Positions 1-9,800 of a stretch of DNA of 64,000 nt are shown piece after piece. Made by a program: the position numbers and the translations under genes. Origin of the DNA: an uncultured Lachnospiraceae bacterium. GTDB taxonomy: Bacteria; Bacillota; Clostridia; Lachnospirales; Lachnospiraceae. The stretch covers positions 1 to 64,000 of the forward strand of contig CABSEG010000006.1 of NCBI GenBank assembly GCA_902476645.1, given 5' to 3'. The notes beneath the pieces were generated by a model. The model ran no database searches and was not told the DNA's origin. It saw nothing but the letters and a program-made list of their open reading frames with translations. Numbering within the stretch: position 1 is the first letter of the stretch; each line of letters opens with the position of its first letter.

Positions 1-116
1 TCCTTGTAATCGATCTCGTTGTTCTCTTTTCCACAGAACACGCAAACTTTCTTTCTTCTACGTCCGCCTCTTCTCTTCATAGGAGAATCGCTTCTGTCGC
101 CTTTATTATAAGCCAT
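1..116 (-). CDS. rpsR: 30S ribosomal protein S18 (N-terminal part, runs off window)
   Basis: The first 38 codons of S18, read on the minus strand from the ATG at 116; the 3' end lies beyond base 1. S18 binds the platform of the 30S subunit together with S6. The visible N-terminus is rich in Arg and Lys and contains a CVFC pair, half of the zinc-ribbon site found in the cysteine-containing S18 variants. A perfect AAAGGAGG sits eight bases before the ATG. It is the third gene of the conserved rpsF-ssb-rpsR operon, 75 bases after ssb. The sequence and synteny leave little doubt. Confidence 0.93.
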   Translation of the reverse strand, partial: MAYNKGDRSDSPMKRRGGRRRKKVCVFCGKENNEIDYK

Positions 117-191
117 GTGGTATTACCTCCTTTACACCATTTTGTTTACAGATCGGTCATTTTTCCGGACTTACTCTCGTCCGTGTGCACT

Positions 192-650
192 CTAATTAAA
201 CGGAAGCTCCTCGTCTATTCCATCCGGAATGTTCATGAAGCCATCCCCTGCCGCTGCACTGGGTTCCGGCTTGGAATAAGACTGCTGCTGCTGATATCCG
301 CCTGCATCATAGCTGTTTGACTGAGAAGCGGCCTTGCTCTCCGCAAACTCCTGGTCTTCCACCACCACATCCGTGGTATAAACCTTCTGACCGTCCCTGT
401 TGGTATAACTTCCTGTCTGAATCCTTCCAGTTACAACGATCTTTAAGCCCTGACGAAAATATTTCTCAGCGAACTCTGCGCTTCTTCCAAATGCCACACA
501 ACTGATAAAATCTGCGGTAGCATCGTTATCCCGCTTAAATCTCCGGTCCACTGCCAGCGTATATCTGGCAATCGCCATAGAATTTTCTCCTGCGGAATAC
601 CGAATATCAGGATCTCTTGTCAGTCGCCCCATTAAAATGACTTTGTTCAT
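192..650 (-). CDS. ssb: Single-stranded DNA-binding protein
   Basis: A 152-residue SSB that coats single-stranded DNA as a tetramer during replication, recombination and repair. The OB-fold occupies about residues 1-110, opening with the typical MNKVILMGRLTRDP, followed by a low-complexity Q/S/G/Y-rich linker. The last residues, DEELPFN, are the acidic tip that docks partner proteins. AGGAGA precedes the ATG. It sits between rpsF (19 bases upstream) and rpsR, the standard bacterial order, so it is probably co-transcribed from the rpsF promoter. Length is normal for Firmicutes SSB. Confidence 0.97.
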   Translation of the reverse strand: MNKVILMGRLTRDPDIRYSAGENSMAIARYTLAVDRRFKRDNDATADFISCVAFGRSAEFAEKYFRQGLKIVVTGRIQTGSYTNRDGQKVYTTDVVVEDQEFAESKAASQSNSYDAGGYQQQQSYSKPEPSAAAGDGFMNIPDGIDEELPFN

Positions 651-669
651 ACTTTCTCCTCTTCTCTAT

Positions 670-957
670 CTATGCATCCTGTCTAACGCACAGATATCTG
701 ATGACATTTTCCATGATACGGATATGTCTCTCCAGCTCTGCCGGGCATGCTGCGTCAGCTTCAAACTGGATGAAGTAGTAAAATCCTTCTCTCATTTTCT
801 GAATCTCATAAGCCAGTCTCTTCTTGCCCCACTCGTCCACGTTGGTAATGGTTCCGCCGTAGCGGGTGATGTAGCCTTTTACCTTTTCGATGGTGGCAAG
901 TCTCTCATCATCTTCAATCTTTGCGTTGACAACAACGGCTAACTCGTACTTGTTCAT
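670..957 (-). CDS. rpsF: 30S ribosomal protein S6
   Basis: A 95-residue ribosomal protein S6 of the 30S platform, which pairs with S18. The start MNKYELAVVVNAKIEDDE and the motif GKKRLAYEI are characteristic, and length is as expected. An excellent AAGGAGG lies ten bases upstream of the ATG. It is the first gene of rpsF-ssb-rpsR; a sigma-A type promoter is found about 80 bases upstream. The leader contains a short hairpin (TCCCTG/CAGGGA) but I do not see the CCG-bulge element known for S6:S18 autoregulation. Confidence 0.97.
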   Translation of the reverse strand: MNKYELAVVVNAKIEDDERLATIEKVKGYITRYGGTITNVDEWGKKRLAYEIQKMREGFYYFIQFEADAACPAELERHIRIMENVIRYLCVRQDA

Positions 958-1036
958 GCTCTTCGCACCTCCTTATGGTCTCTGGCTCCCTGACCACGCA
1001 GGGAACAAGGAATAAAATAATATATCACGAAGCATT

Positions 1037-1065
1037 ATGATAGCATAAATTTCCTTTGGAATCAA
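1037..1065 (-). promoter_or_regulatory. Promoter of rpsF-ssb-rpsR
   Basis: On the minus strand TTGATT (1065-1060), 17 bases, then TATCAT (1042-1037). It is the only good sigma-A match between the ABC transporter stop and rpsF, and gives a leader of about 75 bases. Confidence 0.7.
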
Positions 1066-1118
1066 GTGTTTTTGCGCTATTTCCTGTTTTTCTGCGCATT
1101 CGTCTTCCATACGGTCCT

Positions 1119-3002
1119 TTACTCCAGTTCAAACGCTCCTGTATACAGCTGATAGTACTTTCCTCTCTCGCTGATTAGCTTCTCATGGCTTCCTCTCTCA
1201 ATGATTCTGCCCTGCTCCAACACCATAATCACATCGGAATTGCGGACCGTGGAGAGACGATGGGCAATCACAAACACCGTCCTGCCCTTCATCAGCCCAT
1301 CCATACCCTTCTGTACAATGGCCTCAGTTCTGGTATCAATAGAGGAAGTAGCCTCATCCAGGATCATAACCGGCGGGTCTGCCACAGCAGCCCTGGCAAT
1401 AGCAATCAACTGTCTCTGACCTTGGGAAAGGCTTCCTCCATTCCCGGTGATCACAGTCTGGTAACCGTCGGGAAGGCGCCGTATAAAGTCGTCGGCATTG
1501 GCCAGCTTAGCCGCTTTGTAAACTTCCTCCTCCGTGGCATCCAGCTTTCCATAGCGAAGGTTTTCCATGACTGTTCCGTTAAACAGCCTGGTGTCCTGCA
1601 GCACAATGCCCAGAGAACGGCGCAGATCCGCCTTCTTAATCTTATTAATATTGATATTATCGTATCGGATCTTTCCGTCCGCTAGATCGTAAAAGCGATT
1701 GATCAGATTGGTGATCGTAGTCTTTCCGGCTCCCGTGGAACCCACAAAGGCCACCTTCTGTCCTGGTTCTGCGTAAAGAGTGATATTATGAAGTACAATC
1801 TTATCCGGGTTATACCCAAAGTCTACGTCAAAGAAACGTACCTCTCCCTTCATTTCTGTATAGGTCAGAGTGCCGTCTCCGTGAGGATGCTTCCAGGCCC
1901 ACAGTCCGGTGCGCTCCTTGCTCTCCTGCAAGTTGCCCTGCTCATCCCGAATTGCGTTTACCAATGTTACATAGCCGTCATCCACCTCCGGCTCTTCATC
2001 CATCAGTCGGAAAATACGCTCTGCACCTGCCAGAGCCATAACTACCATGTTTAACTGGTTGGAAATCTGACTGATCGGGTTCATAAAGCTTTTGCTCAGC
2101 TGCAGAAAAGTGGCAATGGCTCCCAGGGTCAAACCACCAATACCGCCGATGGCCATGGAACCTCCCAACACCGCAATCAGCACATACTGTAGATTTCCCA
2201 GGTTGAACATAATGGGCATCAGAATATTAGCAAAACCATTTGCCTGGGTGGCATCTCTGCACAGTGCCTCATTCTTCTCGTCAAAGCCTTCCTTTGCCTT
2301 TTCCTCATGACAGAAAACTTTAATGACCTTCTGACCATTCATCATTTCTTCAATATAGCCGTTGAGATCTCCCAGCGCCTGCTGCTGACGAATAAAATAA
2401 TAACCGCTCTTGCCGGCTACCTTACCTGTCACCTGCAACATGATAAATACAAAGACAAGAACAAACAACGTAAGCTGCCAACTGGTGGCCAGCATAGCAA
2501 AAAATACCGAGATAATCGTAACCAGAGAGGCAAACATCTGAGGAATACTCTGGGCAATCATCTGTCTTAAAGTATCCGTGTCATTGGTATAATGGCTCAT
2601 TACATCCCCATGGGTATGGGTGTCAAAATAACGAATGGGAAGTGTTTGCATGTGGGCAAACATTTGATCCCGGATGGCTTTTAATACCCCCTGAGCAATA
2701 GCTACCATCAGACGGTTATACAGAAAGGTAGCCGTCACTCCGCCCAGATAGATACACCCCATAATCATCAGAGAGCGCAGCAGCGGGCCAAATACCGGCG
2801 TAGCCTGAAGCAGCAAGGGGGTGATGTAATCGTCAATCAAAGTCTGCAGATACAAAGAGCTGGCTACATTTGTCAGCGAACTTAAGAAGATACAAATCAG
2901 CACAAAGACAAACCTCAGCTTATAATGGGCCACATAGGAAAGGAGCCGCTTGATTACCTGCTTATTTACCTTGCGCATACCATTTTCCTTGCCTTTACTC
3001 AT
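1119..3002 (-). CDS. ABC exporter half-transporter with the consensus ATPase site
   Basis: A 627-residue fused membrane/ATPase subunit of the MdlB/YheH (multidrug or lipid exporter) type. Six membrane segments lie within about residues 28-310. The ATPase has Walker A GSTGAGKT (421-428), signature LSQGQ (525-529, a departure from LSGGQ), Walker B VMILD with catalytic E550, and switch His581. It overlaps the upstream half-transporter by 8 bases, so the two very probably form a heterodimer. An insertion at about residues 343-385 before the ATPase domain is typical of this half of the pair. AGGAGGGG lies nine bases before the ATG. Substrate is unknown; control by a MarR protein suggests export of a drug-like or toxic molecule. 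Confidence 0.9.
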   Translation of the reverse strand: MSKGKENGMRKVNKQVIKRLLSYVAHYKLRFVFVLICIFLSSLTNVASSLYLQTLIDDYITPLLLQATPVFGPLLRSLMIMGCIYLGGVTATFLYNRLMVAIAQGVLKAIRDQMFAHMQTLPIRYFDTHTHGDVMSHYTNDTDTLRQMIAQSIPQMFASLVTIISVFFAMLATSWQLTLFVLVFVFIMLQVTGKVAGKSGYYFIRQQQALGDLNGYIEEMMNGQKVIKVFCHEEKAKEGFDEKNEALCRDATQANGFANILMPIMFNLGNLQYVLIAVLGGSMAIGGIGGLTLGAIATFLQLSKSFMNPISQISNQLNMVVMALAGAERIFRLMDEEPEVDDGYVTLVNAIRDEQGNLQESKERTGLWAWKHPHGDGTLTYTEMKGEVRFFDVDFGYNPDKIVLHNITLYAEPGQKVAFVGSTGAGKTTITNLINRFYDLADGKIRYDNININKIKKADLRRSLGIVLQDTRLFNGTVMENLRYGKLDATEEEVYKAAKLANADDFIRRLPDGYQTVITGNGGSLSQGQRQLIAIARAAVADPPVMILDEATSSIDTRTEAIVQKGMDGLMKGRTVFVIAHRLSTVRNSDVIMVLEQGRIIERGSHEKLISERGKYYQLYTGAFELE

Positions 3003-4749
3003 GGTCTTCTTCCCCTCCTTTCATCTGGGACTCATATACTTCACGGTAAATATTGCTAGTCTTTAACAGTTCCTCATGAGTTCCCACATCCTGGATTTTT
3101 CCTCCGTCCATAACAATAATCTTATCTGCGTCTTGGACAGACGAGATTCGCTGAGCAATGATAAACTTCGTGGTATCGGGGATCTCCTCCCGGAATGCCT
3201 TTCGAATCAGAGCATCTGTCTTTGTATCCACCGCACTGGTAGAATCGTCCAAAATCAAAATCTTCGGCTTCTTTAACAGAGCCCTGGCAATACAAAGCCT
3301 TTGCTTCTGTCCTCCGGATACGTTCGTTCCTCCCTGTTCAATATACGTATCGTAGCCTTTAGGAAAGGTCTGAATAAACTCATCTGCCCTGGCCAGTTTA
3401 CATACGTGCTCCATCTCCTCATCTGTGGCGTGTTCATTCCCCCACCTCAGATTATCCTTGATGGTTCCGGAAAACAGCACGTTCTTTTGCAGCACCATGG
3501 CGACCTGTTCACGCAGCGTTTCCACATCATAGCGGCGTACATCCACACCTCCTACCAGCACTTCTCCCTCTGTCACATCATACAGTCTTGGAATCAGCTG
3601 TACCAGGGTGGTCTTGGCCGCGCCGGTACCTCCGATGATCCCCACCGTTTCTCCAGACGCAATGTTTAGATTCACATCCCTCAGACAGAGTTTGTTTTTA
3701 TCCTTTGCGTAACTAAAGTTCACATTTTTAAAGACTACAGAACCGTCCTGTACTTCCATGATGGGATTTTCCCCATTGTGCAAGTCGCTCTCCTCATCCA
3801 AAATCTCCTCAATACGCTCCGCAGAAGCCCTGGATATGGTAATCATAACAAACACCATAGATAGCATCATCAGGCTCATTAAAATCTGCATGGCATAGGT
3901 AATCAGACTCATCAGCTGTCCCGTTGACATACCCACTGCCGGATTGTTGCCTGACGCCACAATAAATCTGGCTCCCAGCCAGGAGATCAATAACATACAG
4001 GAGTAGACGCAAAACTGCATCAGAGGCATATTAAAAGCCAGAATCTTTTCCGCTCTGGTAAAGTCCTGATAGATGCTGCCGGAAATCTTTCCGAATTTCT
4101 CAATCTCATGGTCTTCCCGCACATAGGATTTCACCACCCGGATACCATGGAGGTTTTCCTGTACCACATTGTTTAACTTATCATATGTCTTAAATACTTT
4201 TTCAAAGATGGGGTGCGCTTTCGTCATGATCACCCACAGCCCAACGCCCAGAATGGGTACGGCTGCCAAAAAGATCAAAGCCATATCCGCGTTAATGCCA
4301 AACGCCATAATCATAGAAAACAGCAGCATCATGGGGCTTCGCACAGCCATACGAATCACCATCTGATAGGCGTTTTGTACATTTGTTACATCCGTGGTCA
4401 ATCTTGTGACAATACTGGCCGTGGAAAACTTATCAATATTTGAAAAAGAAAAATTTTGCACCCGATAATACATATCTTTTCTCAGATTTTTAGCAAATCC
4501 CGCAGACGCTTTTGCGGCGAATCTTCCGGAAAGAGCGCCAAACAGCAAGGATATCATGGCCATCACAACCAAAACGGCGCCCATCCCCCAGATATATCCC
4601 AGGTCCGCCTTCTCAATTCCGTAATCGATGAGCCTTGCCATCAAAAGCGGGATAATGACTTCCATCACCACCTCCAGTGCAACAAATGTGGGGGTCAGTA
4701 TGGAGTCTTTCTTATACTCCCGAATGCTCCTCATTAACTTTCTAATCAA
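2995..4749 (-). CDS. ABC exporter half-transporter with a degenerate ATPase site
   Basis: A 584-residue partner of the previous gene (MdlA/YheI type). Six membrane segments fall within about residues 18-305. The nucleotide-binding domain shows Walker A GGTGAAKT (373-380; A378 replaces the usual Gly), an intact VSGGQ signature (477-481), Walker B ILILD followed by D502 instead of catalytic Glu, and Q533 in place of the switch His. These are the marks of the non-catalytic half of a heterodimeric exporter such as TM287/288. The start is TTG, chosen because AGGAGG is seven bases upstream; an ATG five codons later is the alternative. It lies 61 bases after the MarR gene. Confidence 0.9.
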   Translation of the reverse strand: MIRKLMRSIREYKKDSILTPTFVALEVVMEVIIPLLMARLIDYGIEKADLGYIWGMGAVLVVMAMISLLFGALSGRFAAKASAGFAKNLRKDMYYRVQNFSFSNIDKFSTASIVTRLTTDVTNVQNAYQMVIRMAVRSPMMLLFSMIMAFGINADMALIFLAAVPILGVGLWVIMTKAHPIFEKVFKTYDKLNNVVQENLHGIRVVKSYVREDHEIEKFGKISGSIYQDFTRAEKILAFNMPLMQFCVYSCMLLISWLGARFIVASGNNPAVGMSTGQLMSLITYAMQILMSLMMLSMVFVMITISRASAERIEEILDEESDLHNGENPIMEVQDGSVVFKNVNFSYAKDKNKLCLRDVNLNIASGETVGIIGGTGAAKTTLVQLIPRLYDVTEGEVLVGGVDVRRYDVETLREQVAMVLQKNVLFSGTIKDNLRWGNEHATDEEMEHVCKLARADEFIQTFPKGYDTYIEQGGTNVSGGQKQRLCIARALLKKPKILILDDSTSAVDTKTDALIRKAFREEIPDTTKFIIAQRISSVQDADKIIVMDGGKIQDVGTHEELLKTSNIYREVYESQMKGGEEDHE

Positions 4750-4810
4750 TTTTTATCCTCCTCACTTTGTTTTCTTCGCTTTCTGTTTCGATGTTCCATG
4801 GAAAAACGGT

Positions 4811-5245
4811 CTATGCTTCCAGGTTTTCCCGAATCCGATCCAACATCCCAAAAAGACTTTGAATCTCCTCCTGAGACAGCCCCGCAACCAATCTGTTTTC
4901 CATATCATTGATATTGCTGCGGACCGCCTGATAAGCTTCTTCTCCCTTCTGGGTCAGCACCAGCTTCTTGAGTCTGGCGTCTTCGGGCACGCTCACTCTG
5001 CTGATAAATCCGTTTTTTTCCATTAATTGTAGAATCCCGGTGACAGTGGATCTGGTAATGGAAAAATCCTGTTCCAGATCTCTTTGGAACACGTCCCGGT
5101 CTTTGCGGTTGTGGAGATATTGGATCACCCAGGTCTGTACAGGCGTAATATCCTGTATCTGCCTTTTTCGTTTCTGGGCCTCCATCTTTCTGCTTAACAG
5201 AAGAGACAAGGCATGAATCTCCTTCCCCACCTCCCTTTGACCCAT
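4811..5245 (-). CDS. MarR family transcriptional regulator
   Basis: A 144-residue winged-helix repressor, counted from the ATG at 5245, which has AGGAAGGA seven bases upstream; a longer reading frame back to 5344 lacks such a site and would overlap the promoter. The core shows a DNA-recognition helix region (SITRSTVTGILQLMEKNGF) and a wing (RVSVPEDARLKKLVLTQKG). It is the first gene of an operon with the two ABC half-transporters and presumably represses it, releasing in response to an exported compound. An inverted repeat overlaps its own promoter (separate entries). The ligand is unknown. Confidence 0.9.
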   Translation of the reverse strand: MGQREVGKEIHALSLLLSRKMEAQKRKRQIQDITPVQTWVIQYLHNRKDRDVFQRDLEQDFSITRSTVTGILQLMEKNGFISRVSVPEDARLKKLVLTQKGEEAYQAVRSNINDMENRLVAGLSQEEIQSLFGMLDRIRENLEA

Positions 5246-5268
5246 TACACATCCTTCCTTTCTTCCCT

Positions 5269-5286
5269 TTGTTAGGTTCCGAACAA
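5269..5286. promoter_or_regulatory. Probable MarR operator
   Basis: An 18-base imperfect inverted repeat, TTGTTAGGTTCCGAACAA, with seven of nine arm positions matching. It abuts the minus-strand -10 box at 5286-5291 and covers the expected transcription start of marR. Size, symmetry and position fit a MarR dimer site; binding itself is inferred. Confidence 0.55.
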
Positions 5287-5314
5287 TTCTAGCACCAATT
5301 TTTTTTCTTGTCAA
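5286..5314 (-). promoter_or_regulatory. Promoter of marR-ABC operon
   Basis: Minus strand TTGACA (5314-5309), 17-base spacer containing a run of eight A, then TAGAAT (5291-5286). A near-consensus sigma-A promoter, so the operon would be strongly expressed when the repressor is absent. Confidence 0.8.
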
Positions 5315-5338
5315 CCGCACATTTTTCTTTGTTTCTCT

Positions 5339-5366
5339 TTGCAAAACTTGAACCTTATAATATAAT
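5339..5366 (+). promoter_or_regulatory. Possible promoter of the NSS transporter
   Basis: TTGCAA (5339-5344), 16 bases, TATAAT (5361-5366). The -10 box is perfect, the -35 box weak. It diverges from the marR promoter about 25 bases away. Confidence 0.4.
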
Positions 5367-5427
5367 AGTAGACACAGGCAAACTGGCCTGATAACAAAAG
5401 CAAAAACAAACGTGTGAGGGAGTACAA

Positions 5428-6783
5428 ATGGAGAAAAAAAGAAGTAGTTTTTCTGGAAAATTAGGATTTGTTCTGGCCGCTGCGGGTTCTGCGGTGGGGC
5501 TTGGAAATCTCTGGAGATTTCCCTATCTGGCCGCTAAGTACGGAGGCGGCATTTTTCTGTTGGTGTATTTAATACTGGCTGTAAGCTTTGGTTATGCGCT
5601 GATGGTGGCAGAGGTAGGTCTGGGACGCAAAACCGGCTTAAGTGCCGTGGGGGCTTTTCGCAGTTTAAACAAACGCTATTCCTTCGTGGGATACCTGGCT
5701 TCTCTGGTACCTATGATAATTCTGCCCTACTACTGTGTTATCGGAGGCTGGGTAATCAAATATATCTCAACCTTTGCAACCGGTCAGACGGCTGCTGCTG
5801 CCGCAGACGGATATTTTGAAGGTTTCATCGGAAAAACAGGAGAACCTATTTTTTGGTTGATCGTATTTATTGCTCTCACCTCTGTGGTGGTGTTTTTGGG
5901 CGTAGAAAAAGGTGTGGAAAAAGTCAGCAAGCTCTTAATGCCCGCCCTGGTGGTTTTGTCCGTGCTCATTGCCATTTATGCCGTGTGTATGCCAGGCGCT
6001 TTAGAAGGAGTGGCTTACTATCTGCTCCCTGACTTCGGAAGCTTTTCCATTATGACGGTGGTGGCGGCCATGGGGCAGCTTTTTTACTCTATGTCCTTAG
6101 CTATGGGAATTATGATTACCTATGGTTCTTATATGAAAAAAGACGTGGATTTAGAAAAATCTGTGGCTCAGATTGAGATTTTTGATACCGGATTTGCCTT
6201 GCTTGCAGGTCTAATGATTGTCCCCTCTGTCTTTGTTTTCAGCGGAGGAGACGCGGCTGCCATGAACGCAGGACCGGGACTGATGTTTGTCACTCTCCCC
6301 AAGGTGTTTTCCTCCATGCCTCTGGGCGGTTTGGTAGGGGCCCTGTTCTTTATCCTGGTCCTCTTTGCAGCCCTGACCTCCTCCATCTCCCTGATGGAGA
6401 CCATCGTTTCCATTCTTCAGGATAAAATCGGCTGGGGAAGGCGGTTATCCTGTGTAATCGTAACACTATTTTGCATCGCCCTGGCCCTTCCTTCCTCTCT
6501 GGGATTTGGCGCCTGGTCTTCGATTCAACTGCTGGGCCTTAGTTTTCTGGACTTTTTTGATTTTATCAGCAACAGTGTACTCATGCCCGTGGTAGCCTTT
6601 CTTACCTGCCTCTTTGTAGGTTATGTCATTGGACCGAAGGTCATCTCCGAAGAGGTGAAAACCTCCTCCGCATTCCGGCGGGAAAAACTGTTTGTGGTGA
6701 TGATTCGCTACATCGCCCCCATCTGTATTATAGCGATTCTGATCTCCTCTGTTTTGAATGCTCTGGGTCTTGTGGTGATCTAA
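5428..6783 (+). CDS. Sodium-dependent transporter (NSS/SNF family)
   Basis: A 451-residue membrane protein of the neurotransmitter:sodium symporter family, which in bacteria imports amino acids such as tryptophan, leucine or tyrosine with Na+. The first helix carries the family hallmark GSAVGLGNLWRFPYL (residues 17-31), which forms part of the Na+ and substrate sites. About eleven hydrophobic segments follow, the usual number for bacterial members such as TnaT and MhsT. GAGGGAG precedes the ATG. It stands alone, diverging from the MarR operon, with a strong terminator 36 bases after the stop. The substrate cannot be read from sequence. Confidence 0.92.
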   Translation: MEKKRSSFSGKLGFVLAAAGSAVGLGNLWRFPYLAAKYGGGIFLLVYLILAVSFGYALMVAEVGLGRKTGLSAVGAFRSLNKRYSFVGYLASLVPMIILPYYCVIGGWVIKYISTFATGQTAAAAADGYFEGFIGKTGEPIFWLIVFIALTSVVVFLGVEKGVEKVSKLLMPALVVLSVLIAIYAVCMPGALEGVAYYLLPDFGSFSIMTVVAAMGQLFYSMSLAMGIMITYGSYMKKDVDLEKSVAQIEIFDTGFALLAGLMIVPSVFVFSGGDAAAMNAGPGLMFVTLPKVFSSMPLGGLVGALFFILVLFAALTSSISLMETIVSILQDKIGWGRRLSCVIVTLFCIALALPSSLGFGAWSSIQLLGLSFLDFFDFISNSVLMPVVAFLTCLFVGYVIGPKVISEEVKTSSAFRREKLFVVMIRYIAPICIIAILISSVLNALGLVVI

Positions 6784-6818
6784 CACCCTTTTAGTGCCTT
6801 TTTCACAGAAAAACTTAT

Positions 6819-6856
6819 AGGGGATGTGATTTTCAAAAATCACACCCCCTCTTTTT
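6819..6856. terminator. Bidirectional terminator between NSS transporter and GH43 gene
   Basis: A GGGGATGTGATTTT stem pairing with AAATCACACCCC around a short loop, followed by CTCTTTTT on the plus strand. It lies between two convergent genes and probably serves both. Confidence 0.85.
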
Positions 6857-6893
6857 ATGTTCTGTTTCTATCTATACCCTTTCAGGCTCTGCC

Positions 6894-9800
6894 TTACTTT
6901 ACAATTTTCGCAGAACTCTTCTGCCCCTTCTTTGCCAACAGTCTGCGATATTTCTGAAGCTTCTTAGCAGGCACTTTAATCTTGGCCTTACTATTAATAT
7001 TTCGAAATGCCTTTGCCCCAACCTTCTTCAGTTTCTTACTCCGAATAGTTATGGTTTTAAGCTTTTTCGCACCGGCAAATGTTTGCTTGCCAATATTGGT
7101 CACGCCGGTTCCCAATGTTACCCGTTTCAACGAAGTACATCCATAAAATGCTTTCGCAGGTATCTGAGCAATTCCATTTCCAATGGTCACTGTTGTCAGG
7201 TTCTTGTTCTTCCTAAAGGCGTTGGCAGCCATGCCGCTGACTTTAAATCGCAGATTCTTATATTTTACGGTAGCCGGTATCCGGACATTCTTTACTTTTT
7301 TCTTCACCAGTCCGATTACCTGAACCCTGCCTGCAGCTTTTGCGGTAGGCATTTTTACAATCTTGTACTTCAGATTTCCTTTCACAAAGACATCGCCCCG
7401 CTTTAACTGAGGCTCCTGGGATGGCTTCACATCCGGATTCTGGGACGGGTTCTCTGATGGATTCTGCGACGGTTTTTCTCCCGGATTCTGGGACGGATTC
7501 TCTCCTGGATTTTGAGATGGATCCCCACCCGGATTCTGGGACGGATCCTCTGACGAATCCTGTTTTTCTGTCACGGTAATGGGAATCGTCACGCTTCCTC
7601 CGTACTCTGTGCTTAACCGGATCTGCGTATCGCCTTTCTGAAGCTTGGTTCCCGGCGCAATACTTGAAGTAATGGAGTACTCCTTCAAAATTTCATCCGT
7701 TACCTTTAACGTATCATGCATACTGTCTGCAAAGTATACTGACAGCTCCAGTCCTGACAAATCCAGGGCCTCGCCCTCTTCATACGTCACCTTAGCCGGA
7801 TTTTTCTCTATCTCCATTTTCCGAATCTCCGGAGCATGCAGATTATATTTGTATACCGCCTCATGGTCACACCAGATTGTTCCGTCTTCTTTTTCCACGA
7901 TCTTGTTTAAGTACAGGGCTGTTTTATGGCCTTTTCCCTCAGGCAGGTTATAATTCTCCGCAAAGTACACCAGGATTGCTTCCCCATCCTGATTTACCAC
8001 GTCTCCGTGCTGGCCTCCGATATCCGTCTGAGTGTCCATCGGCCAGTGCAGTCCGTCATCCGATGAGAACATGGTCAATCTTTGATTGTAATCCAGGATC
8101 ATGCGGTACTTTCCATTCCAGTAGAACACATTGGGCGCTTCCTTGCCATCTGAAATCTGGATGTTCTCCGATGCGCTCCAGTTATACAGATCATCGGAGA
8201 AGGATACGTAGGTCTGGGATCCGTCGGCCTTAAACCACATCGCATATCTTCCGTCCTCCAACCGGAAAATACATGGGTCGATGATGCCTGTGGATGGCTG
8301 TCCCGGTACAGACGCCTCATGGTTCCAGTGGATCAAATCCTCGCTGGTGTAATGTTCAATCGTTGAGGTTCCTCCCCAGTTTGAATGAATGCCCTGCACA
8401 TAGGATACAAACATATGATAAATTCCGTCGTTATAGATCACCTCCGGCGCCCAGTAGGTATCTCTGGATCCGTTGGTCTTTCCAAGGGCAAGTCCCTCTG
8501 CCACACCCACATACTCCCAGGTGTTTCCGCCGTCTGAAGACCTTGCAATTCCAATGTCTGATCCGTATACCCAGCTGGTTCCCGGCTCGTAGTCAACGGA
8601 GGCTCTTCTCTGGGTATAGAATAACCACCATTCCTTGGTCTGCCGGTTATATACCATAGTGGGATCTGCGGCACCGTCATAGACCGGATCCTCATATTTC
8701 ATATTTTCGGCTATTACCTTTACCTTATTGTTCCCCGTATAGTCCAAGGAGTATCCGAAGGGTACAGACACTTCGTAGTCTCTTGTGATGGAGGTGCTGC
8801 CAATGGTGATTTCCGCCGTGAGCACCACCTTCTTTTCTCCTTCTTCCGGTCTCTTGACCCGAATCCAGATGCGGTTCAGAGGATCTACTTCCTCATCGAT
8901 TACCGCCTCGGCATCGTCACACTCCCAGCGGATGGTGGCTCCATATTCGCCAACTACCGGTACCCGGATACCCACTCCAAGGTAATCCGTATCCGGTGTG
9001 ATCTGCTCTGCCGCCATAGACAACTTTTCGTCCACCGGAAGCCCTGCATCGTCATCGTAGATACTGTAGACCTGATCCTCTGACAGGGCGCAGTCATAGA
9101 TTTTCACATCGTCCACTTCTCCGGAGAAATAGTCCCCACTCCAGAAGGTACCGCCCAGATAAAACTGGATTTTGGACGCTTTCTGTGAGGATAAGTCTGT
9201 GGCCGAACCGATTTTCTCTCCGTTGATATATAAGGTTACGAAGTTATTTTCATCCACCACATACGTGTAATTCACCCACTGCTCCGCAATGCTGGTTGAA
9301 TTGGTTATCGTAAGGGTTCTTGAGCCTCCAAAGTTACTCCACAAAAACGGATGACCATTTTCAAACCTGGCACTGATCCAGTTTTGGCTGTTCCTGTCCC
9401 CTTCATCCCGGTTTCCGAACAGGATGGAATTACAGCCAGAGGGATTTACCGAGGAGAGTTTTACCCACATAGATGCCGTATGGGTATTTCCCTCAATGGA
9501 GCCAAGGTTTATTCCAAAGGAACCGTCCATCTTCAAAGCCCGTCCCACAACGCCCTGGGTATATTCCAAGGTTGGCTCTGTCGGAAGGGGATCTAACTTA
9601 TCGTCTCTGACGTTTACAAAGGCTCCCTCCCAGGAATCATCCTCAAAATCATAATGGATGACCGGCTCCGGCGGATCTGCGGCAGTTATCTGCGCAATGG
9701 TAAAAGAGATCTCTGTAGAAAGACCGTTGTCCTCCACTTTAACTGTATAATTTCCCGGCTCTCTCAGATTTAATTCCTTAATTCGGTACAGCCGCTTTCC

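Noticed and set aside
958..1036. S6:S18 autoregulatory element in the rpsF leader
   Set aside because: A short stem exists but the conserved CCG bulge is not found.
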